This document shows positions 36,593 through 49,223 of a stretch of 64,000 nucleotides of DNA, in pieces. The notes beneath the pieces were generated by a model that worked only from the letters and a program-made list of their open reading frames with translations, was not told where the DNA came from and did not search any database. The DNA is from Acestrorhynchus altus. Its lineage: Eukaryota > Chordata > Actinopteri > Characiformes > Acestrorhynchidae. Location of the stretch: the NCBI GenBank assembly GCA_034509495.1, contig CM067504.1, forward strand, positions 4,392,942-4,456,941, written 5' to 3'. Position 1 is the stretch's first letter. Every line of letters starts with the position of its first letter. A program made the position numbers and the translations under genes.

Positions 36593-39500
36593 TGTGTGTG
36601 TGTGTGTGTATGTGTTTTTTCCTCTAAGTGGTCTCATTATGAAGAAAATCACATCATGCTACATGTGGGCGGCCTCCGCCAAACCTCAGTGGAAGGATGT
36701 AATTTGGTTTCCCCTTAAATAATGCTGATGTCATTTTGACTAAACTATACCATTGATACTCCCCCCTCAGCCACAAATGAACAGATTTCAATTACGTTAT
36801 GACATTGAGCATCCTGAGGGCGAATTCCACTCTCTGAGTTTCTTACCTTGTGTGCCTGTTATGTCCTGTTGCAGGCTGGACTGTGAGGAGGGCGATGGAG
36901 CATGGTGTCCAGAGATCACTGGAGAACCAGAAAATATGAAGGAGTTCTTGCAGATAGACCTACGCTCCCTTCATTTCATCACCCTGGTGGGCACTCAGGG
37001 ACGCCATGCAGGAGGCATTGGAAATGAATTTGCCCAGACCTACAAGATCAAATATAGCCGGGATGGTAGCCGCTGGATCTCCTGGCGCAACCGACAGGGA
37101 AAGCAGGTGTGTTGGTCCTGCCATATCAATCACTCTTTGGTCCATATGGTACAAAATGCAAAATGAGCTAAAACACAGTTTGTTCTCATACAAGTGCATC
37201 TCAGGGAGTCAGAATATTATGAAAACAATGTTTACAATGTACATTAGATTTCATTTTCCCCCAAAAAAATCCATTCACTGTTTAACTTTGTATGTATTTG
37301 AGGTCACTGGACTTGGCACCGTTTCAAATTATGCACTGGACTTGAAGTGCTGATGCATGAAATGTTGGGAGAACTGGAAGAAAAATGTGGATGACCGGTA
37401 GTGTATATAAGACCACTGCAGCCGCTGAATGCTTTATTGTTTTGTCCAACCATTTACAACATCAGCAATGGCGGTCTCCACATTGTGTGATGAATTATCA
37501 GTGAATAGACCAGCTTGGAAAACAGCTAAAATTGCAGTTTATATGCTGGTGTGATCACTGTGTGTTACATGCAAATGACTTGAATGTAACAGCAAACCCA
37601 ATTTGTGCGTCCAGTAAATATCCATTGATGATTTTTAACAGAAATGGTCCAGAATTGCTCGGAATAATATATGATTTATTCATTTATGGGTGTTTTTCCT
37701 CTTATCCATTGTGGTTTTTACAATACAGCTGTTGTTTTGAATAATAAAAAACATATAAAATGCAATTAAAACCTGTGTTTTTCTGAATTTACTGCATAAT
37801 AAAGCTTATTTTAATGCAATCACATGGAAAACATCCCAAACGTAGTGACAGTTTAGATATAGGGTAGGAAATCAGAAGTGACTTTCTGGCTCTTCCTGGC
37901 CATACATATGGTGTTAATTAGTGTCAGTATTATTATTAATAATAAGATGCACACTGTGCAAATCATCAGACTGCTAACTGTGTGACTGTGTTTTGGCTGC
38001 TTTGTTGAAGGTGATCGAGGGGAACAGGAATGCCTATGACATAGTGCTGAAGGACCTGGAGCCACCCATCATTGCACGCTTTGTGCGCTTCATGCCTGTC
38101 ATCGACCACTCCATGAATGTATGCATGCGTGTGGAGCTCTACGGGTGTGAATGGCTAGGTGCGAACAAAAGCTGACTTCAGTCAGTATTGTAGCTTTATT
38201 TAATGCACTGGATTAACCTGAAAGCCACTACTCAGAGAACATCCCTTCTCGTTCGCTGTGCCCTTTGGCCAGTTATTCATAGGCAACAGGACAATGTACT
38301 AGTTGCACCTCTTCTGTATGCTGACAAAGCTGTGATATCATTGCTCCTACTGAAAACCTACTGCCTCATGAAAAGCTTAATGATTAAGCTCATAAAAGCA
38401 GTCACTGTTTGTTTGGCATGACAACCATGTTCAACAGGCAGCTTCTAATAAAGCTGCTGAAATCCATGATTACAACACATCTGTTTACAGTCTCACACGT
38501 CTTTAGCATCACTCTCTGGTTTATAGTGGTATATCAGGCGACAGGGAGCTGGATCCCTTTCGGCTGCTGATACCCAGTTCAGAATGTTCCCCTCTGCCCA
38601 GCTGCTATCTGCTGTAAATGAACCCGACACTGATAGCAGCAGAGTTTCGTTTATCTGAGACTTTGAGACTCATCTTCTGATCACGTATCTGGCGTGCAGC
38701 TCAGAGCTTTCACGACTGAACGAAATTAATAGTTTGGACACATTCGAATGTACAGTTTTACATTAATTATAATACACAGTTTTGCATGGTAACTACTAGG
38801 CCTAAATAACTACCCTACAATGAATGAAATTGAATTTGCATGCATAGAGTTGGGGAAGGCAAAGCTACCTACTTATTTAGTTTTTGGCTAAATATAAAAA
38901 AATAAGCAAGATTAAAATATTCAGAAATATGCAATTTGTGTGCAAATGTGTGATGGACGAAATGCACAAAATGATAAATTTTAGCTGAATGGCCACATAT
39001 ACGATACAATGTGAAAAATACAATGTGAAAATTTACGATACCCCATTTTGCTAAATTGAAACATATTGAAATTTGATCTTCATTTCTTCCTTATGTATAC
39101 TAAGCCATAATCATGCCAGCACTCTGTCTTATGCCTCCTAAATAGTGTGTATGTGATAACACAAGTGGGGGCGGAGGAGCTGAGAGCAGGGGGCGGAGCA
39201 TGATTGATACGGTGTTATTTAAAAACTTTAGGATTTGATATAAATGATATAACCTCAGCTCATATCCCGCTCTGTTTATATCGTGATCAATATATCAGCA
39301 ATCCCTATTACAACTTACCCCATTGGCAGGATTATTGTAACAACGGGAAGAAGTTAGCAGTAATTGTCTAGACCCATTAAAATATAGTTGCACCCAGAAG
39401 GAATCAACTGATTGCAGTTGTCATGGAGTCACTCCGAATGGCAGTGGGTGAACTTCAGTGACGAGTCCCACTTTTGCCTTGGTGGAGACGACCAACGAAT

Positions 39501-40116
39501 CTGTATGGAGACACCGCGGTCAGTAGTGATTAACGAGTTGTTGTCATGTGTCACTTCTCCAAAAGGCCTGGGGTGCAATATCATATGACGCCAGATCACC
39601 TTTGCTCTTCATCACAGACACTTTGACAACCCAATGTTACATTAATATGGTCCTGCAACCAGTGGTTCTACCTTTTCTGAACACACACTCTATTCCAACA
39701 GTACGACGCTCGTCCACATACTGCAAAAGACACAGTTACTATACCATAGTCTCATCTCCAGATCTATCCCTGATTGAAAATGTGTGGGATGCCATTGGAC
39801 ACTCTATCAACACTCCACCCCTACCACACCATCTGCAGAACTGAGTGAGAACATTCAGGCTGCATGGGATGGATCATCACAGGACACCATTAGTTGTATT
39901 AAACCTGACGCCGTACTGAGAGACACCACTTCTGTGTGTGTAGATCAATAAATATTGATCAGATCATTTCTTGTTCCTGGTGACCTTTACCTTCCTTCCC
40001 AATAGTACTGCAATCCCACATGTCCTTCTGGCTGCAACTATTGTTTTTTGATGATGAGTGTATAAAAAATATCAGCATGCAAATTAGACTCAAAATAGAA
40101 CATCATATTTCATTAA

Positions 40117-40209
<93 letters not shown>

Positions 40210-40863
40210 TCCATTATTTCATTGAACCCCTTCTGGTGTAGCCTAGTCTTCTTTAGGTGGTTATGTCACTATTACAGTTTACCTACTGGATTACAGGTAT
40301 TGATCTGTGTGTATTTGCAGATGGTCTGGTGTCATACAACGCCCCACTGGGCCAGCAGATGATCCTCCAAAGCCAGCTCGTCCATCTTAATGACTCTGTA
40401 TATGACGGGGCCATGAGTTACAGGTCAGTATTCCTTAACTTGCAGCCTCAGACAGAGCTGTGGAGTCGGGTAGGAATGATGTAGCTTGCCTTCCTGCGTA
40501 GTCTAATCCAAACTAAACATAAAGCTATTGTCTATTTCGACTTTAATGACTCGTTACAGTAACAGGAAGAGCGGCATGTCTGTTTTCAGAGCTCGTATAC
40601 AGACAGTATGGTTTGTCAAGGCCAGTGTTTGATATTAACATGCCTATAGTGCTGCTTAGCATTCTTGGTCCTCCCCACACTAACAGATTAGGTCTGGGGT
40701 GGTTACTGAATGTTGGAAAACTGACCCCAGTCAGTTCAGATGAAGAGTGACCAGGCATTATTGCATCGGTTGCTATGACTACAGTGAGAGACAGAGATGA
40801 GAGGGTAGTTTGAGTGTTCATGGGAGGATTTGACTCATGGCTTGCTGAACAATGCCTTCCATG

Positions 40864-40941
<78 letters not shown>

Positions 40942-43900
40942 AACACCACAAAGAACAGCCCACACTCTCACTGTCATAAAACCACTAACTTGAAGGCCTC
41001 ACTCACTTTGTCTGTACTAAGGCAGTGCTGTCACCTGGTGGTGAAACTACTAGTAACATTCTTCAAAGGGTCTAATACGTAAAACATGGGCGTGTAGCAC
41101 TTCATTTTGTAATTATTTCCTAATAATTTAATAACATCCAGGAATGAAATACAACTGTGCAGTAAACCTGATGAAAATCATAATTAAAACATGATAATTA
41201 ATAACTTTTTAAACAATATCTTTGATTATTAATGTCTTTTTTGCCAAGTTTATTACACTACAAGGAATTTATTACATTTTCAGGAAATGCTTTATTTACT
41301 TGGGATTTATTACATTTGTAACTGACTTAAGTGCAATGTTTTGTTACAGCCTTATTTCAAAACGGATAAAATTCATTTCTCTCTCTAAATTCTACACACA
41401 GTACACCACAGTGAGAAAGGTTTGCTTGAAATCTTTGCAAATTTATTACAAATAAAACACAAAAATATAACGTACATAAGTATTCAAAGCCTTTGCCATG
41501 ACATTCAGGTGGATCTTGTTTCCACTGATCATCCTTCAGATGTTTCTGCAGCTTGATTGGACACCTGTGGTAAATTCAGTTGATTGGACATGATTTGGAA
41601 AGACATATAACTGGTTATATAATTTTCCATTGTAGACAGTGCAGGTCAGAGCACAAACCAAGCCATGGGTTCTAAGCAATTGTCTGTAGACCTCTGAGAC
41701 AGGATTGTATCGAGACACAGATCTATCATGTACATTGTATTTTTGTGGTTTATTTTTTAATAAATTTGCAAAAACAAACTTTTCTCACATTTCTCACAAT
41801 ACTTTCTGGATGCCCTGTATGCCCCCCCCCCCCCTTATATATCAGGGGAATCTCAATTTATATAATTTTTTTTTAAATGAAAAAAAAATAATAATAAAAA
41901 TAAGGCCTAAGTATTAAATTCAAGATTCAAATTATCTAGTAATTGTGGATCATAACATAATCTTCCTCTCTTTTGCTTTCTCCCTCTAGTATGACAGAAG
42001 GGTTGGGGCAGTTGACAGATGGTATGTGTGGTCTGGACGATTTCACTCTCAGTCATGTCTACAATGTGTGGCCCGGCTATGACTATGTGGGTTGGACTAA
42101 TGAAAGCTTCCCTAATGGATATGTCGAGATCATGTTTGAGTTCGACCGAACCCGCAATTTCACCACCATGAAGGTATTCTGTTACCACAGGGCGCTGTCT
42201 CATCTCTCCCCGTTTCATTTCATTGACATTAACATGACAAGCATTTTTTTTAATTAACAAGGAAAGAAAGAAAATGAAGAATGGCATAATTGGTCACCAC
42301 AAATAACATCTGTTTTGTTAGTTATTCATAATAATTTACTTACAATTTAGGGTGTGAAGGGTTTCTATGGTGCTGTTTTTCTCCAGCCAACCTTGCCTTA
42401 TCCAAGTGATCCATTAAAACTTTCCAAAGACAACAACTTTCCAAGATTCTTCTACGAAATGGAATGTTGAGATGTTAAATTCTTAAGAATATCTTATACT
42501 TTAAAAGCATATACTTTAAAATGTTCTTTATATCAAAAAGGACTTTGAATTTGAACAGAAATGAACATTTTATCTGTTTAGACGCAGGAGAAGACACTCC
42601 TGAGGGGTGCATTGGCCCTATTACCGGCAGTCCCAAAGAGCTTATTTGGTCTCGCTGTCCCTGGGAAACTTGGATGGCCTTCCATCTTCCCCATCATTCA
42701 GCACAAAGCAGCACAAACCAGTCCAGATGTCTGTTAGCTGATGTAATAGAACTGGCATTTAGAGTTCTTCTCTCAGTTCAGCTTTTAGTGACACAGTACT
42801 ATCCGCAGTTTGGAAAAATGCAATTGAGTTGCTTTATGTGACTCTGAGGATGCACATGTTCGCCTTCACCATCTCAGAACTGGTCGTATAACTGGTGGTG
42901 ATGGTCGGAGTCCTCGCTAGTGGATGGAGATTGGCCAAAATTCTTTGTCTGACACTTGATGATGCAAATCCGACTTCTTTATCCTCTTGTTTCAGGTCCA
43001 CTGTAACAACATGTTCTCTCAGAGAGTGAAGACCTTCCAGAAAGTGGTATGTTATTTCCGTTCAGAGTCCGACTGGGAACCCACCCCTGTGTCGTTCAGC
43101 CCTGTGATGGACGATGTGAACCCCAGTGCTCGCTTTGTCACCGTGTCCCTCCACAACCACATGGCCAGTGCCATTAAGTGCCAGTACTACTTCTCTGACA
43201 TGTGGATGATGTTCAGTGAAATCACTTTCCAGTCAGGTGAGCTTGAAATACTGTAGAATTTCCATCATTTTCAGATGCCACAATTAGGACTGCATCTTTG
43301 TAGATAATTTGAGAAAACCAGCACCGTCGTTTTAATATGTAACATACATTGGAAAGTTATGATAAATGGATCAATTGAAACATTTTAGAAAGACTTTAAT
43401 ATGGTGGCTCAGAATGGCAGAACATATTAACATTGTAGAAAACAAAAAACTGGAGTGAAAAACTCATTTATAAGAGGTGAAGCGCTTTAATAAGTACAGA
43501 AACACATTTACAAACAGCGAGTCAGACACACCGGATAAGTACAACACACAGGAAATAATTTGCTGACCGTCAAATTATTACAAATCTATTAAAATCAATA
43601 GATATTGTTGTGGTCCATGTGTCCATTTTGAGCCAATCAGTGCAAGTTGGTTTCTTGGAAACATCTTGTCATTATGAGAAACTATCTGATGTCATTTTCC
43701 TTCAATGGGCTACCAAGGGCAGTAGAGAGTCTTTCAGACAGCAAACTCATGTGTGATGCAATTTACCAGAACGTATCAATACAGTGAATGTTGTTACATG
43801 ACTTTTTATATGGTGGGCCTATATTTCGATAGAAACAATCAAATACATTTGAAAACTTTTCCATATTATTTAAAGGATGTGAATGTATCCCTTCTCTTCA

Positions 43901-44787
43901 CTTAAACGTTCAAATAAAAATGAAAATATTTTGCATTTTCTCACTTTATGCTCTAATAGGGCAACGTATCTTTGGAAATACAACAAAATCCACAACTTAT
44001 TTTAACATATTTAAATAATTAACTTATTAGAATGACTATAGACGCACCACTCTTTGTCCTCCCACACTAACTCAGGGTCTAGATTAGGTCTGGGTGGGTT
44101 ACTGAAAGTCTGGGACCAGTTCAGATCAGTTCAAAGGACCAGTGACCAGGCAATGTTATTACAAATGTGTTAAGTAGGAACATGAAATGATTCTTTATAA
44201 CTCACGTTCAGCTGCTGCCTGTTTAAAAGTTCAATGAATGGACGTTAAATGTCAAGACCGTTCTGTCTACTGGCTGACCATTTTGGAGATGCAAGCTTTA
44301 GCTCTGATGTCAGAATTCACAGACGTTTCACTGCAATATGTGCTTCTGTTTTTCCAGATACAGCCATGTACAATACAACCCTTATTCCCCCGAAGTCTGA
44401 CTCCCCAACCAGCACTCAGCCAGGTTAGACCTCCTGCTGATCGTTCACTTTACGCTCCACTGAGGGGCTAAACTCTTTGTGCTCAGTGACAATAGACCCT
44501 ATAGGCTCGCCTCTGCTAAGCATAGTGCTTGCTCACTCAAAAGATTCTTTCCCTTTGTATCCCCTCTTCAGGGGATAATCCCATTCACAAAGTAGATGAC
44601 AGCAACACTCGTATTCTGATTGGCTGTTTGGTTGCCATCATCTTCATCTTGGTGGCCATCATTGTGATCATACTCTGGAGACAAGTCTGGCAGAAGATGC
44701 TTGAGAAGGTGAGTTGACATGCAGGCATTCATGTAACTGATTATTGCATTGGTTCTCCAACTGTGGTACGTGTTTCACAGCTTGCAG

Positions 44788-44857
<70 letters not shown>

Positions 44858-47658
44858 CATTTCAATCATGTTCTGACAATTCACAGAATCAATCCAGAAA
44901 CCTTCCAACCTTCCAGTCATAAGGCTGATTCCCTAACTACCAGGCCATGGCTGCCCCTTGGTGGTACTTAGAGGTTGTAGTATAATCATGGGTGATACAT
45001 GGACTAAAAAGTTTGCAAACCACTGATTTATGACTTGCGAGAGCTGAAAGACAATTAAATAAATATAATTAAATTAAATACTGAAGACGCTTTGGGTTTT
45101 CTGTCCCTTAGACCTGGTTTGCACAAACTCTCAAGTCCGTACTCCAAAATGAATGCATTCAGTATACTTGACCTGTGTGTACATAATTAAATATATAGCA
45201 CAACACACATCTGCATGTGCTTTTCCCAATTTTTGGACATCTGAATGGCATGGAGCGAGCAGGAGTGTTCCTGCACCCCTCATCTGCTCCTCAGGCTTCC
45301 TTCACTGAGCCTCCTTTTTCCAGGTATCTCGGAGGATGCTGGACGATGAACTAACTGCTAGTCTGTCAATACAGAGCGAGGCCTTCACATATAACAACAA
45401 CAACCCCTCCTCAGCACCCAGTGAGCAGGAGTCCAACTCCACATATGAACGCATCTTTCCCCTTGGCCCGGACTACCAGGAGCCGTCCCGCTTGGTCCGC
45501 AAACTGCCCGAGTTCTCACAAACTTCAGAAGATACTGGTGAGTTCTTCTACTAAAAGGAATATTGTGGAGAAAATCATTCTAAATATTTGGGCTTCAACT
45601 GGCTCAGTGGTCTAATGTGTGGATCTGAGGATCATATGTTCAAAGCCCAGTTCATGCTGCTTGCCATTTGCAGCCAGATGTGGGCAGATGGCGCTCTCGC
45701 CCCACATCCCACTCCAGCACAGGCTTCACATACAGTATATCCAAGGCTTTCCTAGTTTTGGGAGCATTGCATGTGATTAGGGACAGTTGGGGTTGGATAA
45801 TTGGCACTTCCTAATTACATGCATCTCACCCATTTCAGTCCATTTGTTTTTGCCAGTTTTATGCCACCACAATGCATGTGCCACTGCCAGTGATGTCACT
45901 GAATTAGTCCATTCAATTTGAAGATCTATAACTATGCTATTCATATTTATTGTCTTTGAAGCTACTAAAGTTCCTCTCCTCACAGCATCGACCTGCACAG
46001 CCTCCAAGTCTCCTCAAGCCAGTGCTCAAGAGGGTGTCCCCCATTATGCCGAGGCAGACATTGTCAACTTGCAAGGCGTAACTGGGAGCAACACCTACGC
46101 TGTGCCAGCCCTCACCATGGATCTGCTGTCAGGAAAGGATATAGCTGTGGAGGAGTTTCCACGGAAACTGCTGACCTTCAAAGAGAAGTTGGGGGAGGGA
46201 CAGTTTGGAGAGGTCAGTTCTGGTGTGTGCTGTGACATGATAATGCACTCCTTGGTTAGCTTTTGGGCATGCATGAGTGAACAGAAAGAGAATATTCACA
46301 CCAGTAATTGTTTTATTTTAAAAAAAAGTACATTTGTAGTGATTTGTATGTACACTACATGTTCAAATGTCCAAAGACACACACACACACACGCACACAC
46401 ACACACAGCTTTTCTAGTACCTAATTCTAGAGAAATATTGGCAGTCGAATACAAAACTCTGGAGCAAATTAACCTATGGTTTTATACCTACCAGGCGTGG
46501 GCTAGAGCAGTGTTTCCCCCTCTTTTGCACATTTTAGTGTTTTTCCTGCCCCCAACACACTTGATTCCACTAATGAACTCATTAGCAAACCATTTCGGAG
46601 TTGTAGAGGGAATGTTAAAGCAGAGAATCCTCTAAAATTGTCTGTCCAGAGGTTGTCCAACACTGAGCTGTGGAACGAGCGGACGAGAACTAGAATGCCT
46701 TCCCTGGACAGTAGAGGCAGTTACTCCAAAAAACAGCATGAACTCTTTTAAATATCCTTGATTTAGGAAGGAACAATGCGTGCATCCCAACACTTTTAGC
46801 ACATTACGTACCACATATGGCTACTATTGCTCTCTGCTTTACAGGTTCATCTTTGTGAGGCAGAAGACATGGAGGACTACATGGATGAAGATTTCTCCTT
46901 TGATGTCAGTGACAACCAGACAGTACTCGTGGCTGTCAAAATGTTACGAGCCGATGCAAATAAAAATGCCAGGTAAAGGTTACTTCAGCTGCAGTGGTTT
47001 TGTTTGTCCAGAAAGGTCTATGACTGTGACAGAGTGAGGGATGATTATCAGACTCAGATTCTCAGAAAGCTTTGAAACAAATGTTATCGCTGCTTTTTCT
47101 GCTGCGTGAAGTCTGACCAATCAAGACGCTGCAGGATTAACACTGCTGATAATGATGAAATCTCTATGTCTGTCTGTCTGTCTGTCTGTTCTTCAAAGGA
47201 ATGACTTTCTGAAAGAGATAAAGATCATGTCGCGGTTAAAAGATCCCAACATCATTCGTCTGCTGGCGGTGTGCATGAGCTCAGATCCCCTCTGCATGAT
47301 CACGGAATACATGGAAAACGGGGACCTGAATCAGTTCCTGTCCCGCCATGAACCAGAGGGCATGATCGCTCTGCTTAGTAACGCACCGACAGTCAGGTAG
47401 ATATACACTGAAGGGAACAGCGCCATTCAGAACATTGTTTATTTATTACAAGCTAAACCATATCTGCACATAAGTTTAATGCACCAGATGATGATGATGA
47501 TGCATAAACCAATACATACTCAGGGTAAATCTGGAACATTTGCTGAAAATCTTGCAACAAAAATGATGGTACTACCAGCGCAAGATGCCCCCCTACCTGG
47601 GGTAAAAAAAAAAAACCTGCCTTGTGACATATAGGCACCTTACTCCAAAAACATTATT

Positions 47659-47706
<48 letters not shown>

Positions 47707-49192
47707 ATATTTAAACATACATTGTTGTTTTTACTGAATATACACTCGTTACCAAAGACATAGGTGCACCCAGAAGGAATCAACCCACATGAATGAAACT
47801 TGGTGGGTGGGTTTGACACCGTGAGACTTCAATGATTCAAGTTTCACACTCAGCTATGTTGTGCATGCTTTTCTTTCTGACTCGTGCTGTTGTGTTGGTA
47901 GCATCCTCTGCACACAAAATATGAGTTTGAGAGGGGTTGCAACATCAGGCTCCTGGAAGCTGGATGGTCTTATCAACTTAGTATTTGCTAGGCTGGCCAT
48001 AGCAGGCCGTTGGTGACAGTGGATAAAAGATGGCACACAGCAGTGACAAGAATGGTTTGGGAGACACACACCTTCAAGGAGAGGGAGAACCAATGGATGG
48101 TCTGACATTAATGGAGTGACCCAAAAGCTACGATCACAGACATTCAGTGAGCAGTGATGACCTCCACGAGTCTTCCTGTTAGTGCCAGCACCACTGGCAG
48201 ATGGCTACATGATGCAGGACTCCTTAACACCACATCATCATCACCAAAGACTGTAAAGGTGTTGTGTCAGACTGTCATGGGTCATTTTTCGCTTTTGTCT
48301 TGGTGAAGGTGACCAACAAATCAGTGTGTGGATGCTCGTGGTTAGCTTAGATGATTAATCCCTGATGTGGGATGCTATTGTATGCACAACACTCCATCCC
48401 TACCGCAAAAATCTGTAGGAACTGAGGGAGAATATTTAATGGTCCCTACATGGGACCTTTATCTTCTTTCCAATGGTATTGCAATCTGACACTTTCCTCT
48501 GGGTGCCACAATTTTTTTGACAATGACTGTAGAATAACAAAAAATATGAAAAATGAGAGCAAACCTTTGAAAAGTAGTGTTCACATGCACTTACAAGGGA
48601 TTTGGTGTCTTCATCCATCAGTACAGTAAATAAAATATGACAAAACAAACGATCCATATCCTCAGAATATAAATTGTTAAATGTACTGTGTATTAACAGC
48701 AATATAAATGATGGGATGTGATTGTATTATCTGCAACTGTGCAAAGTATATCAAGACAATGTGCCAGTAATTAATTATACAACTATAAACAATAAATGCA
48801 CATGTATGTATGCCTTCTAATAGTAGTACACTTTCAGATTATGAGTAAATCGGTATCTCCATACTGCTCCATGCAATGTCTCATAATGTGATGGTTGATC
48901 TTTTTACATTTACTGTCATTTTGTGCCATCAGCTACAATAACCTGCACCACATGGCCACCCAGATCGCTTCAGGCATGAAGTACCTCTCCTCACTTAACT
49001 TTGTGCACCGAGACCTTGCCACTCGCAACTGCCTGGTTGGCAAGAACTACACCATCAAGATTGCAGACTTTGGTATGAGCAGAAACCTGTACAGTGGAGA
49101 TTACTACCGCATCCAGGGCAGAGCTGTGCTGCCTATACGCTGGATGTCATGGGAAAGCATCCTGCTGGTGAGAAAGTAGTGTATTTAATCTA

Positions 49193-49223
<31 letters not shown>

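Noticed and set aside
45934..46635. 233-codon ORF on the + strand, the longest in the window
   Set aside because: Only 45986-46212 is real (ddr2 exon 11); the rest reads through into intron 11, past a consensus-like donor and a (CA)n tract.
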